Source: Candidatus Marimicrobium litorale (lineage in GTDB: Bacteria > Pseudomonadota > Gammaproteobacteria > Pseudomonadales > Halieaceae). Taken from it: DNA of 64,000 nucleotides. Shown in pieces: positions 28,363 through 36,953 of this stretch. The notes below the pieces were generated by a model. The model was not told where the DNA came from. It made no database searches and saw only the letters and a program-made list of their open reading frames with translations. The translations under genes and the position numbers were made by a program. The stretch lies in the NCBI RefSeq assembly GCF_026262645.1, contig NZ_SHNO01000001.1:2852001-2916000 (forward strand), in the 5' to 3' direction. Numbering within the stretch: position 1 is the first letter of the stretch; every line of letters begins with the position of its first letter.

Positions 28363-28983
28363 TCACATGCCGCTGGTGTAAGTCTCCAGAGAGGTTTTTC
28401 CGCTGGCGCGGATCTGCCGAAATGCTATTGCGTACTCCTTCAGCATCGCCAGGCAATAGGTGAGGCGATCTTCGAAATACGTCTGCGCACTGGCATTGTT
28501 TTTTGTCGGGTCGTCGTTGAACAGTGTATCTACGTAGCGAATAATCAGGTGTTCCGGCAGATAGCAGATACGGCTATTCTTGTAACTGCTCATGCGCAGC
28601 TCTGCTACCGGGAACGAGCCGCCGTCGGCGGTTGAAACCGTGACAATCAGGGCTGGTTTGTGTGCCAGCTCGCCGCCGGCCGTCCACATCAGGAAAAAAT
28701 TCTTCAGCCCAGCCGGTGCCATACCATGCCACTCCGGCGAGACAATCACGAAGCCATCGCAGGACAACAGCTCTTCACTCAGTGGCCTGAGGATTTCTTG
28801 CCAGCGGGTATCGTTGCCGTCCCACACGCCCTCATCCCAGAGGGGCAATGGGTTGCCACCCAGGTCATACAGCCAAGTTTCGTCACAGTGGCCCTGTTGC
28901 AACAACGCCTTCTCGATGCAGCGCGCTATCTTGCCGCTCTCTGACGGTTCGCGGTGGCTGCCACAGATTATACCGATCTTCAT
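28363..28983 (-). CDS. NADPH-dependent FMN reductase family protein
   Basis: A 206-residue flavodoxin-fold protein. The N terminus (MKIGIICGSHREPSESGKIA) has the phosphate-binding loop for FMN, and SPEWHGMAPAGLKNFFLMW matches the family segment (SPEYNxxxPxxLKN). Such enzymes reduce FMN, quinones or azo and chromate compounds; the physiological substrate is unknown. ATG at 28981-28983 was chosen because the P-loop begins at once. It follows the cysteine synthase gene by 19 bases on the same strand, so an MFS-cysK-reductase operon is likely. Confidence 0.85.
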   Translation of the reverse strand: MKIGIICGSHREPSESGKIARCIEKALLQQGHCDETWLYDLGGNPLPLWDEGVWDGNDTRWQEILRPLSEELLSCDGFVIVSPEWHGMAPAGLKNFFLMWTAGGELAHKPALIVTVSTADGGSFPVAELRMSSYKNSRICYLPEHLIIRYVDTLFNDDPTKNNASAQTYFEDRLTYCLAMLKEYAIAFRQIRASGKTSLETYTSGM

Positions 28984-29002
28984 GGGTCTTCCTTTGCTGG
29001 GG

Positions 29003-30010
29003 TTAGATTGCAAGCCATTCTGGAATGGGCAGGCCTTTGTTTTCAAGAAAAACCGGGTTGAACAGTTTACTCTGGTAGCGGTTGCCGTAGTCGCAGAGGA
29101 TAGTGACGATGGTATGCCCCGGCCCCAGATGCTCTGCCAGTCTTACAGCGCCTGCGATATTAATACCCGATGTGCCACCGAGACAGAGTCCCTCGTGTCT
29201 TAACAGGTCAAACGCGTAGGGCAGTGCCTCAGTGTCGTCAATGGTATAAGCCTGATCGACTTTAGCCTGTGCCACGTTGTCTGTGACATGGTTGACGCCA
29301 ATTCCCTCTATGATGGAGGTGCCTTCGCTGGCCTCCGGTGTGCCCTTATTGAAGTAGGCTTCCATCGAGGCGCCGCAGGGGTCTACCAGCCCGATGGTAA
29401 TACTCTCGTTTCGTTCTTTTAGCGCGACTGAAATACCCGCCAGTGACCCTCCGGTACCCACGGAGCAGACAAAGCCGTCTATCTTACCATCGGTCTGATC
29501 CCAGATTTCCGCCCCCGTCGTCCGGTAGTGAGCATCCATATTGGCGAGGTTGTCGAACTGTCTCGCCCAGATGGCGCCATGTTCCTCGCGCTGGGCGAGT
29601 TTATTTGTCAGTCGCTCAGCCTGGTGAATGTAATGGTTTTTGTCACTGTAGGACGTTGCTGGCACGAGGTGCAGATCAGCACCCAGCAATTCAAGGGTAT
29701 CTATTTTTTCTTTGCTCTGCGTAAGAGGCATAACGATCGAGCAGGTGTATCCCAGGGCGTTGGCCAATAATGTCAGGCCGATGCCGGTATTGCCCGCGGT
29801 GCCTTCGACGATTCGTCCGCCCGGTTGCAGATCGCCTGCGGCTTGTGCGGCGCTGATGATCCCGAGAGCGGTACGGTCTTTGATCGAGCCTCCGGGATTC
29901 AGAAATTCGGCCTTGCCTAAAATAGTGCAGCCGGTCCTCTCTGATACCTGCTTGAGGTGAACGAGTGGCGTGTTGCCAATCAGTTGCGTTACGTCGGGCG
30001 CGTTTTGCAC
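29003..30010 (-). CDS. cysteine synthase family protein (PLP-dependent)
   Basis: Fold type II PLP enzyme of the CysK/CysM group, making cysteine from O-acetylserine and sulfide or a related beta-replacement. The PLP lysine is in NPGGSIKDRTA, the phosphate-binding loop is GTGGSLAG, and the substrate loop is EGTAGNTGIGL (most CysK have TSGNTG). The C-terminal GLCLGGTSGINIAGA segment is also conserved. The TAGN variant and 335-residue length suggest a side branch, so the exact substrate is uncertain. The start is probably GTG at 30008-30010, with AGGAGA upstream; an ATG 12 codons earlier lacks a good site. Confidence 0.85.
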   Translation of the reverse strand: MQNAPDVTQLIGNTPLVHLKQVSERTGCTILGKAEFLNPGGSIKDRTALGIISAAQAAGDLQPGGRIVEGTAGNTGIGLTLLANALGYTCSIVMPLTQSKEKIDTLELLGADLHLVPATSYSDKNHYIHQAERLTNKLAQREEHGAIWARQFDNLANMDAHYRTTGAEIWDQTDGKIDGFVCSVGTGGSLAGISVALKERNESITIGLVDPCGASMEAYFNKGTPEASEGTSIIEGIGVNHVTDNVAQAKVDQAYTIDDTEALPYAFDLLRHEGLCLGGTSGINIAGAVRLAEHLGPGHTIVTILCDYGNRYQSKLFNPVFLENKGLPIPEWLAI

Positions 30011-30061
30011 GGTGTTGTTTCTCCTGAATCCCGCTGAGTATGCCACAGTGACCGGGCTGGG

Positions 30062-31267
30062 TCAGTGTCCTGTGCGCTTGTGAAGGCGGTACAGCCAAAC
30101 AGCAAGCATAAGAGCTGACAGACTAATCATAAGCATAAAATCGAGCATGGGTTGGGGGGTATCGACCAGATATTTTCCCACTAGCGCAGTTGCGCCAGCG
30201 GATAATGCCATCTGGATAAAGCCAAGCATCGCGGAGGCCGTGCCGGCGATATCCGGAAATGGTCTGAGTGCTATCGCCATGGCATTGGGTAGCACTAAAC
30301 CCATCCCGGTAGCGTAGAGCATCATCGGAAGAACGAGCACCGGGAGGCTGTCAGGATAAAAGCAGGTGCCGGCCCACATAATGCAGACGGCCACAGCAAT
30401 CAGCACCGCGCCCAGCAGTACAGTGAGTTCTGAATCGTAGTGCCGGGCCAGTCTCGCACTTAGCGCGCTCCCGACCATGTAACCGATAACAGAAGTCAGG
30501 AAGATAAAGCCGAAATATTCGACGGGTATGCCCATCATCTGTATGTAGACAAAGCTGGATGACGACAGATAGGTGAGGAGCCCCGCGTAAATCATGCCGC
30601 TGGCGAAGGTTGCAACAAGGAATAGGCGGCTGCGAAACAACAGCCGAAAGTTGCGGGCGATCGCCATTGGGTGGAGGCTTTGACGCACCGGCAGTGATTC
30701 GGCTAAAAATACGTGTATAAGACCTACCGTGATGATGCCGTAGACTGCCAGCAAGATAAAAATACTGGGCCATGGAAGCCACAGCAACATTAGGCCCCCG
30801 ATAGTGGGCGCTACTGCCGGCGCAAGCGCCATAAGCAGGGCGATCACGGAGAGCGCGCGCGCCGCTCGGGTAGGCCCGAAAACATCCCGTGCTATCGCGC
30901 GTGCGAGGGTAGGCCCGACGCAGGCACCGATGCCCTGCAGAAAACGGAACAACATAAGTGCCTCAACGGTGTTGGCAGAGGCACAGCCGATGCAGGCAAA
31001 AACAAAAAGAACTGTGCCGATGATTAATATCGGCTTGCGTCCGTATCGGTCCGCGAGGGGGCCGCACACCAGGTGAAATACTGCAAAGCCCGAAAGATAG
31101 GTAGTGAGGGTTAGGTGCATGCGCTGAATATCCGTATCCAGCTCTTCCATGATGATAGGCATTGCCGGCAGATAAACATCGACGCTGAGTGGCCCCAGTG
31201 CGACCAGTGCAGCGAGCAAAGGCAGTAGCCAGCGTGAATCGGGCAGCAAGTGTCGTGAAGAAGTCAT
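30062..31267 (-). CDS. MFS transporter, Bcr/CflA drug-resistance family
   Basis: A 401-residue inner-membrane antiporter with 12 predicted helices. The Bcr/CflA signature is seen in GPLSVDVYLPAMP in helix 1, GPLADRYGRKPILI in loop 2-3 and RFLQGIGACVG in helix 4. Members export bicyclomycin, chloramphenicol and, for E. coli Bcr, reportedly cysteine. The next gene on the same strand, 51 bases away, encodes a cysteine synthase, which makes a thiol or sulfur-compound cargo plausible here. Confidence 0.9.
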   Translation of the reverse strand: MTSSRHLLPDSRWLLPLLAALVALGPLSVDVYLPAMPIIMEELDTDIQRMHLTLTTYLSGFAVFHLVCGPLADRYGRKPILIIGTVLFVFACIGCASANTVEALMLFRFLQGIGACVGPTLARAIARDVFGPTRAARALSVIALLMALAPAVAPTIGGLMLLWLPWPSIFILLAVYGIITVGLIHVFLAESLPVRQSLHPMAIARNFRLLFRSRLFLVATFASGMIYAGLLTYLSSSSFVYIQMMGIPVEYFGFIFLTSVIGYMVGSALSARLARHYDSELTVLLGAVLIAVAVCIMWAGTCFYPDSLPVLVLPMMLYATGMGLVLPNAMAIALRPFPDIAGTASAMLGFIQMALSAGATALVGKYLVDTPQPMLDFMLMISLSALMLAVWLYRLHKRTGH

Positions 31268-31440
31268 CGGGCGGCGATGCTAGCGGAAGCGCTGCTTCAA
31301 CGCAAAGCGGGTCGGCATCGACATCGATTATTTTTTCTGCAGAGTCACTATGACCGACTGTGTCTTCCACCTGGTGTGCTGCATCGGGTGTTCAAATAGC
31401 CCGTTTGCAGACGCGCAAGCGTATTTTCGAACTGGGACTT

Positions 31441-32166
31441 TTAGCGTGGCGTTGGCCCCCCATCGCGTTTCAGGACCCGGATATTCCTGAACCAGACCTT
31501 ATCCCAGTGATCCTGTAAGCCGATATGACCGCTAAACAGGCTGCCATAGTCTGGACGGTCAGCGAATTTGCTCTTTTCATAGAGCGTATGCCAATCTGCA
31601 CTGCCCTGCTCAAACTGCGCAGTGATGTGATCGTTAAGCCAGAATTGAACCTCGGGACCGCGAGCGATAATGTGCGCGCGGTTCCAGTGACCAACAGGTC
31701 GGCTGGTGTCGTGATCCGGTGCAAGCATATCGTAGTAGGCACCCGCCCTGTGCGTTGGGTCACTGGCATCGTAGTGACCTGCGTTGTCGAGTACCTGCAT
31801 TTCATAGCCGGAATGTTGCATGTTGCGGCCGGATTCGTCGCCGCGAATAAAGATTCCGCTGTTGCCGGCGTCGCTGATGCGCCATTCCACTTTCAGTTCA
31901 AAATCACCAAACTGCTCACGCGTGATAATGTCGCCACCAAAGCCGAGGCGGGTCAGACAGCCGTTCTCAATGCCCCAGCCGTCGTTAACCTCTTCCTCCT
32001 GATAAGAGCGCCACTGGCCCAGGGACTGTCCGTCGAACAGAAGGTGCCAGCCAGCCGCTTTTTCGTCCGCGGTCAGGGCGTTGATGCATTCGTGGCTGCC
32101 GACGATTTCATCGTTGCCGCAGCCGACCAAACACAGGACGAAAATCAGGCAGGATAGTCTCTTCAC
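31441..32166 (-). CDS. DUF1080 (3-keto-disaccharide hydrolase-like) lipoprotein
   Basis: A secreted lipoprotein of 241 residues. The lipobox LVGC puts the lipidated cysteine at residue 16. The rest is one concanavalin-like beta-sandwich: WHLLFDGQSLGQWRSY, the DFELKVEWRISDAGNSGIFIRG segment and the closing IGLQDHWDKVWFRNIRV are standard DUF1080 landmarks. Some members are reported to hydrolyse 3-ketoglycosides. GTG at 32164-32166 was chosen because it gives a proper lipoprotein signal; an ATG 13 codons upstream would lengthen it. The long open frame further upstream is low-complexity basic sequence, probably not coding. It lies 77 bases downstream of the SDR gene. Confidence 0.85.
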   Translation of the reverse strand: MKRLSCLIFVLCLVGCGNDEIVGSHECINALTADEKAAGWHLLFDGQSLGQWRSYQEEEVNDGWGIENGCLTRLGFGGDIITREQFGDFELKVEWRISDAGNSGIFIRGDESGRNMQHSGYEMQVLDNAGHYDASDPTHRAGAYYDMLAPDHDTSRPVGHWNRAHIIARGPEVQFWLNDHITAQFEQGSADWHTLYEKSKFADRPDYGSLFSGHIGLQDHWDKVWFRNIRVLKRDGGPTPR

Positions 32167-32243
32167 GCGATCACCGGGCTGGATCTGGCCGATGGCGCAG
32201 AGCATCGTTTTCCAGGCGTAGCCGCAGGTCCACGTTGGACTTT

Positions 32244-33029
32244 CTATTTCTCGAAGGTCATTACCGTTTTCCACCAGAGCTTGGGCAGTAGGGCACGCCA
32301 TAGATAAAGTAGCTTGGCTCCCGGGGGGTAAATAATGTCTTTGTTTTTGCGGATGCCTTTTTCTATTGCATCGATCATTTTCTCCGGGTCCGCGAGGCGG
32401 CCGGATTTCTTGGCCTGTATGATGCTTCCCGGCGTGTCGGTTTCGATCGTCTGGTCTACCAGTGGCGTATTGACCGCGGGTGGGCATATCAGGTGGGCGC
32501 GCACGCCGGAACCGCGGATTTCGTTTTGTAGCACTTCAACATAAGCGTTCACGGCGGCCTTTGTCGCACAGTAGGCGCCCATTTTGGGCACCAGCGCAAT
32601 ACCGGCGATAGAGCCAAAGGCGACAATGCGGCCCTCGCCTCGCGCCATCATCGCAGGCAGGACGGCGCGTATCATGTACGTAGTGCCGAAATAGTTGATA
32701 CGGAAAAGTCGCTCCATATCCTCATGTGTGTGGTCCACCAACTGATGACTCGGCATCAGTGCGGCAGCGTGCACCAGCAATTCTACCTGGCCCAGCGCAG
32801 CATTCACCTTGGCCACCTTGGCCTGCACATCCTTCAAGTCGGCGATGTCGCAGTGAAAGGCCGTAATATTGTCAGACTCTGCCGCAGTGTCTTCGAGGCC
32901 CTGCTCATTGACGTCGAAGATCGCGACCTTGGCCCCCCGCCCGGCCAGACGCCGAGCGCAAATCTGGCCCATGCCGCTGGCGCCTCCCGTTACGATAGCC
33001 ACTTTGTCGGTTACATCAATCATAGCCAC
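32244..33029 (-). CDS. short-chain dehydrogenase/reductase (SDR)
   Basis: A 261-residue NAD(P)-dependent oxidoreductase. The cofactor site TGGASGMG is at residues 15-22, with an acidic residue after strand 2 (FDVN) suggesting NAD preference. The catalytic serine is in GSIAG and the YxxxK pair in YCATK. The C terminus is basic and hydrophobic (IIYPPGAKLLYLWRALLPKLWWKTV), suggesting membrane association as in lipid or steroid-type SDRs. The start could instead be the ATG two codons on. The substrate is unknown. Confidence 0.88.
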   Translation of the reverse strand: MAMIDVTDKVAIVTGGASGMGQICARRLAGRGAKVAIFDVNEQGLEDTAAESDNITAFHCDIADLKDVQAKVAKVNAALGQVELLVHAAALMPSHQLVDHTHEDMERLFRINYFGTTYMIRAVLPAMMARGEGRIVAFGSIAGIALVPKMGAYCATKAAVNAYVEVLQNEIRGSGVRAHLICPPAVNTPLVDQTIETDTPGSIIQAKKSGRLADPEKMIDAIEKGIRKNKDIIYPPGAKLLYLWRALLPKLWWKTVMTFEK

Positions 33030-33533
33030 TCCGCATTTCTTTATTCTGTGTCGAGACGCACAGTCTGCGTTTTGCCGTGCCGCTGGGCAACCCCTGATTA
33101 GAGGCTAGAGCAGCCCAAGCTCCTTGGTTTGCTTCTTTAGACTCAATGACTTACAGCCGTCCGCGCCTGATTTCTGGCGCTATCACTGACACTAGGGATG
33201 CTAGAGGGAGGTGCCTAGTGGGTCCTTGGGCCTTCTTGTTCATTACTTTTCCATACTTCCCAAGAAGCAACAGACTGCGACATTATTGACCCTGAGCGAT
33301 CCTCTACCTCTTCCCAGGGGCTTGGGTAATAACACCACGGCACTGACAAGTAGCTGCTAGCCTTAAGGGCACATAGACATGCAGTCCGCATGGGCGTTTA
33401 ATGCGCGGAGGCTGGACGCTGGAGAGTAAGGGAAATGCAGAAAATAATCGGTAGGTTGCTGGTCACGTTGAGGCACGATCGGCCCTCTGCGAAAAAATTA
33501 TAATTTGGTTATGCGCCGTTCTGGCTCGGCGGC
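33030..33533. other. 504-base intergenic region, no gene seen
   Basis: The stretch between the SDR and Lrp-type genes (both minus strand) holds only frames with no protein character. It presumably contains the SDR promoter, but I could not pick a convincing -35/-10 pair. Base composition is slightly more AT-rich than the flanking genes. Confidence 0.5.
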
Positions 33534-34010
33534 TCAATCGGCTATGTGCGTCAAGGGCAGGTTGGTTTTTTGCACCACACGGCGTAGTTCAAAGCTGGAG
33601 TGAACCCCGGTGACCCCCTCGATACGCGTCAGCTTGCCTAACAGAAAGCGCTCGTAGTACTCCATGTCGGGCACCACCGCTTTGAGCAGGTAATCCGAGC
33701 TTTGTCCTGTCACGACCGCGCACTCAAGCACCTCCGGATAGCTGATGACCTCTGCCTCGAATGCCTCGAAGCGGTCTGGCGTGTGCCGGTCCATGCTAAT
33801 ACCTATATAAGCGGTGAGCTTTAAGCCCAGCTTGGTCTGGTTCAACAGCGTGACATGCCCCCGGATGAGCCCTGAATCCTCCAATCGTTTGACGCGTCGG
33901 GAACAGGGTGTCGGTGAGAGACCCACTTTGTCTGCCAGCTCAAGGTTGCTTATGCGGGCGTTGACCTGCATTGCCTCGAGGATTCTGCGGTCGGTACGGT
34001 CAAGCCTCAT
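33534..34010 (-). CDS. Lrp/AsnC family transcriptional regulator
   Basis: A 158-residue feast/famine regulator. The N-terminal helix-turn-helix spans about residues 5-55 (ISNLELADKVGLSPTPCSRRVKRLEDSGLI), and the RAM ligand-binding domain follows (residues 65-150). The length and CSRRVKRLE helix are closest to leucine- or tryptophan-responsive Lrp types rather than AsnC. It is divergent from leuA across 286 AT-rich bases, so autoregulation and control of leuA by branched-chain amino acids are plausible, by inference. Confidence 0.9.
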   Translation of the reverse strand: MRLDRTDRRILEAMQVNARISNLELADKVGLSPTPCSRRVKRLEDSGLIRGHVTLLNQTKLGLKLTAYIGISMDRHTPDRFEAFEAEVISYPEVLECAVVTGQSSDYLLKAVVPDMEYYERFLLGKLTRIEGVTGVHSSFELRRVVQKTNLPLTHIAD

Positions 34011-34162
34011 CAGGTTATCTCCCGAGTGTATAGTTGAACGGCGTGATATTAGACAATATCACTAAAAAAACTGTATATAGTAGATATAGATTGCTAATTT
34101 AAACTCAAAATACGCGATATTTGCAATTAATCACTCCATCAAGGGGCCTATACTGAGCATCC

Positions 34163-34264
34163 GGCCGATAAGCCACCTGTTGCCGGGTTATCCCGCTGGG
34201 TTACCCACCGACCGGGGTGCAGTGAGACCTCAAAAGGGTCTGAATCCCGGATAGGTGGTTGGCC
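34163..34264 (+). ncRNA. predicted structured leader RNA upstream of leuA
   Basis: The bases fold by eye into a closed multi-branch element. GGCC (34163-34166) and CCACCT (34173-34178) pair with AGGTGG (34253-34258) and GGCC (34261-34264). Inside are CGGG-TTAT-CCCG (34184-34195), TGGG-TTA-CCCA (34197-34207), and an extended arm CCGGG (34212-34216)/CCCGG (34246-34250) capped by AGACC (34225-34229)/GGTCT (34237-34241). It ends 32 bases before the leuA start. This is not a riboswitch class I can name. Cis-regulatory leaders upstream of leuA and ilv genes have been catalogued in Halomonas and marine gammaproteobacteria; a match to one of these is possible. Confidence 0.5.
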
Positions 34265-34296
34265 TATTGATCAAGACAATGCCGAGGCAGAGCGCC

Positions 34297-35970
34297 ATGA
34301 ACAGCTTTAATCACCGCAAGTACCAGGCGTTTAAGCCTATTGCGAAACCCGACCGCCGCTGGCCTGATCGTGTTATCGAACAGGCTCCCCTGTGGTGCAG
34401 TGTGGATCTGCGCGATGGCAATCAGGCGTTGGTGGAGCCCATGACCGCGCGGCAGAAGTCCGAGTTGTGGGATCTCCTGGTGAAAATAGGCTTCAAAGAG
34501 ATAGAGGTGGGCTTTCCGTCCGCCTCGAGTCATGACTACAATTTCGTGCGGGAACTGATCGATCACGATCGTATCCCCGATGACGTCACTGTGCAGGTGT
34601 TGACTCAGGCCCGACCGGATCTGATTGAAAAGACATTTCAGGCGCTCAAGGGGGCGCGGCGAGCGGTTGTGCATGTGTACAACTCCACCTCTACGGTGCA
34701 GCGGGAGCAGGTGTTTGGCCTTGATCGAAAGGGAATCATCGATATCGCCGTCAAGGGCGCCACCCTGATAAACGAGTGTGCGAAGCAGCACCCGGATACG
34801 GAGTGGATATTTGAGTACTCACCGGAGAGCTTCACTGGCACCGAGCTCGATTTCGCCGTAGAAATATGCGACGCGGTCAACGCAGTCTGGGAACCGACAC
34901 CGGAAAAGCCTGTGATTATAAACCTGCCGGCGACGGTAGAGATGAGTACGCCCAATGTGTATGCAGATCAGATTGAGTGGTTCTGTGACAACGTCGCCAA
35001 CCGAGAGAGCCTTTTGATTTCGCTGCATACCCATAATGATCGTGGTTGCGCGGTAGCCGCCGGTGAATTAGGCGTCATGGCCGGGGCCGACCGGGTAGAG
35101 GGCACGTTGTTGGGTAATGGTGAGCGCACCGGAAACATGGACATCATCACCATGGCTATGAACCTGTACAGTCAGGGCGTTAGCCCCCAGCTGAACCTCG
35201 AAAATACCGATGAAATTTTAAAGACGGCCCGGGAGTGCACGCAATTACCTGTCCACCCTCGCCATCCTTGGGTGGGCGAGTTGGTGTTCACGGCTTTCTC
35301 TGGCAGCCATCAGGATGCCATCAAGAAGTGCCTCGCCCGGCGCGATGAGAGCGAACCGTGGGAGGTGGCCTATCTGCCCATTGATCCGAAAGATATCGGG
35401 CGCTCGTATCAGGAAGTGATAAGGATTAACAGCCAATCCGGAAAAGGAGGAATTGCCTTCGTACTGCAACGGGATTTTGGTCTGGAGCTGCCCCGCTGGT
35501 TGCAGATTGATTTCAGCCGCGTCGTGCAAGCGCATGCCGAGGCTCAGGAAACGGAAGTCGGCTCGGCAGACGTGTTTGCGTTGTTCGAGAAAACCTACCT
35601 GTCTTCAAAGGGGCGATGGCAGCTAGGTAATTACCAGGTCAGTCGAGAGGACGGGGTCGACAAGTTGCAGGCACAGTTGCAGGAGGGGTCGACCTCGCAC
35701 ACACTCATCGGTACGGGTAACGGTGTGGTCGCTGCGTTCGTTGATGCGGTTCAGGAGTTTACCGGCAAACACATTGTTCTCGTCGAGTACAACGAGCACG
35801 CGCTGAGTCAGAGTGCCGATGCCGAGGCGATATGCTATATACAACTAAGCGTCGATGGGAATCGTTTCTGTGGCGTGGGACTCAGTCCTGATATTGTTCA
35901 GGCGTCATTAGACGGTATTCTTTGCGCGGTCAATCAGGCCGCTGGGCAGGAGCGAGAGGCTGTTGCCTGA
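34297..35970 (+). CDS. leuA: 2-isopropylmalate synthase
   Basis: First committed step of leucine synthesis, condensing acetyl-CoA with 2-ketoisovalerate. The 557-residue length and sequence fit the long LeuA2 form. The TIM barrel has SVDLRDGNQALVEPM (catalytic metal-binding D in LRDGNQ) and LHTHNDRGCAVAAGEL (metal-binding histidines). The C-terminal leucine-sensing domain (residues 430-557) has the GTGNGVVAAFVDAVQ landmark, so feedback inhibition is expected. ATG at 34297 gives MNSFNHRKYQAFKP, the usual N terminus; GAGG lies nine bases upstream. It is preceded by a structured leader and a divergent Lrp-type gene. Confidence 0.96.
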   Translation: MNSFNHRKYQAFKPIAKPDRRWPDRVIEQAPLWCSVDLRDGNQALVEPMTARQKSELWDLLVKIGFKEIEVGFPSASSHDYNFVRELIDHDRIPDDVTVQVLTQARPDLIEKTFQALKGARRAVVHVYNSTSTVQREQVFGLDRKGIIDIAVKGATLINECAKQHPDTEWIFEYSPESFTGTELDFAVEICDAVNAVWEPTPEKPVIINLPATVEMSTPNVYADQIEWFCDNVANRESLLISLHTHNDRGCAVAAGELGVMAGADRVEGTLLGNGERTGNMDIITMAMNLYSQGVSPQLNLENTDEILKTARECTQLPVHPRHPWVGELVFTAFSGSHQDAIKKCLARRDESEPWEVAYLPIDPKDIGRSYQEVIRINSQSGKGGIAFVLQRDFGLELPRWLQIDFSRVVQAHAEAQETEVGSADVFALFEKTYLSSKGRWQLGNYQVSREDGVDKLQAQLQEGSTSHTLIGTGNGVVAAFVDAVQEFTGKHIVLVEYNEHALSQSADAEAICYIQLSVDGNRFCGVGLSPDIVQASLDGILCAVNQAAGQEREAVA

Positions 35971-36103
35971 CGAATAAAGAGTCACTGGTGAGTAATATTT
36001 ACCACAGCATCGCCGTACAGCTTTTGGTGTGGTTACGCAGAGCGTTAAAGATGAAGAGAGGCTGCCAACTACACAGGCTGTCGGTGCAGGGTATAGCGCG
36101 TCG

Positions 36104-36949
36104 ATGAGAGTTCTGCGAACGTTTTGTATTTTGGTACTCGGCCTGATTCTCGCATCCTGCAGTGGCACCACGTTTGTTTATAACCGACTCGACGTCATTC
36201 TACCGTGGTACATCGACGACTATGCCGAACTCAACGGGCATCAGGATGCCTACCTCGATGAGGTGCTGACGCCTTTTTTAAACTGGCATCGACAGCAAGA
36301 GCTACCCGCTTATTTAAGTATTATCGACGACATCGAAGCGCACCTTGACGATACCCTGACGGAAGCAGATGTCGCAGAGATATTCAGTGAGTTTGAGGCA
36401 GCCTGGCTGCGTATCGAGGCCAAGGGGCTGGATTGGTTGCTGGACCTGGGTGGACAGCTCAGCGATAAGCAGATGGCGAATGTGATCGAGGCGCTTTGGG
36501 AGCAGCAGGAAGAGTTTCAGGAAGAATACCTCGAGCGCGATGATGCGGAATTTTATGAAGATAGTTACGACAACCTGCTCGACAACATGGAGGAGTTTCT
36601 TGGCAACGTCTCCGACGCCCAGCGTGAACAATTGCGGCTCGCCGCAAACGCGTTGCAGCGTTCAGATGTTGAGTGGCTGAAGGAGCGTGCCGAGTGGATA
36701 CAAGAGTTGTCCGTGCTGCTCGATTCTGAACCGGGTTGGGAGCGTGCCGTGCGAGACTCCGTGCAGCAGCGGCGAGAGAAACCGGCTCTCAAATATCGGG
36801 AAATTTATACGCACAATATGAGTATAATTTTCAATGTGGTCGCTGCCGTGGTGAATAGTCGCAGCGAGCGCCAGGATAAATACCTGCGAAACCGGTTGGC
36901 AGAATTGCGCGAAGACCTGAAAGACCTGGCGGATCAAGAGGCACCTTAA
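36104..36949 (+). CDS. DUF6279 family lipoprotein
   Basis: A 281-residue outer- or inner-membrane lipoprotein. The lipobox LASC gives a lipidated cysteine at residue 19. The mature protein opens with the conserved TTFVYNRLDVILPWYIDDY stretch and continues as an acidic, almost wholly helical domain, rich in Glu, Leu and Trp. No function is known for the family. ATG at 36104 was chosen because it starts the lipoprotein signal. The hydroxylase gene follows four bases after the stop, so the two are likely co-translated. Confidence 0.82.
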   Translation: MRVLRTFCILVLGLILASCSGTTFVYNRLDVILPWYIDDYAELNGHQDAYLDEVLTPFLNWHRQQELPAYLSIIDDIEAHLDDTLTEADVAEIFSEFEAAWLRIEAKGLDWLLDLGGQLSDKQMANVIEALWEQQEEFQEEYLERDDAEFYEDSYDNLLDNMEEFLGNVSDAQREQLRLAANALQRSDVEWLKERAEWIQELSVLLDSEPGWERAVRDSVQQRREKPALKYREIYTHNMSIIFNVVAAVVNSRSERQDKYLRNRLAELREDLKDLADQEAP

Positions 36950-36953
36950 TCGC

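Noticed and set aside
32167-32487. Upstream extension of the DUF1080 frame
   Set aside because: Overlaps the 3' part of the SDR gene, is low-complexity and basic, and would bury the lipoprotein signal.
33435-33503. 22-codon ATG frame between the SDR and Lrp-type genes
   Set aside because: Weak ribosome site, no conservation signal available, and too short to separate from chance.
34211-34250. Resemblance of the leuA leader arm to a TPP riboswitch (GGGGTGC...TGAGA)
   Set aside because: The CTGGATAATGCCAGCG-type second half of the TPP element is absent and leuA is not a thiamine gene.
34255-34299. Possible leader peptide or longer LeuA N terminus reading through CTA TTG codons
   Set aside because: It is in frame with leuA and has no stop of its own, so it cannot act as an attenuator peptide; the ATG at 34297 fits the family.
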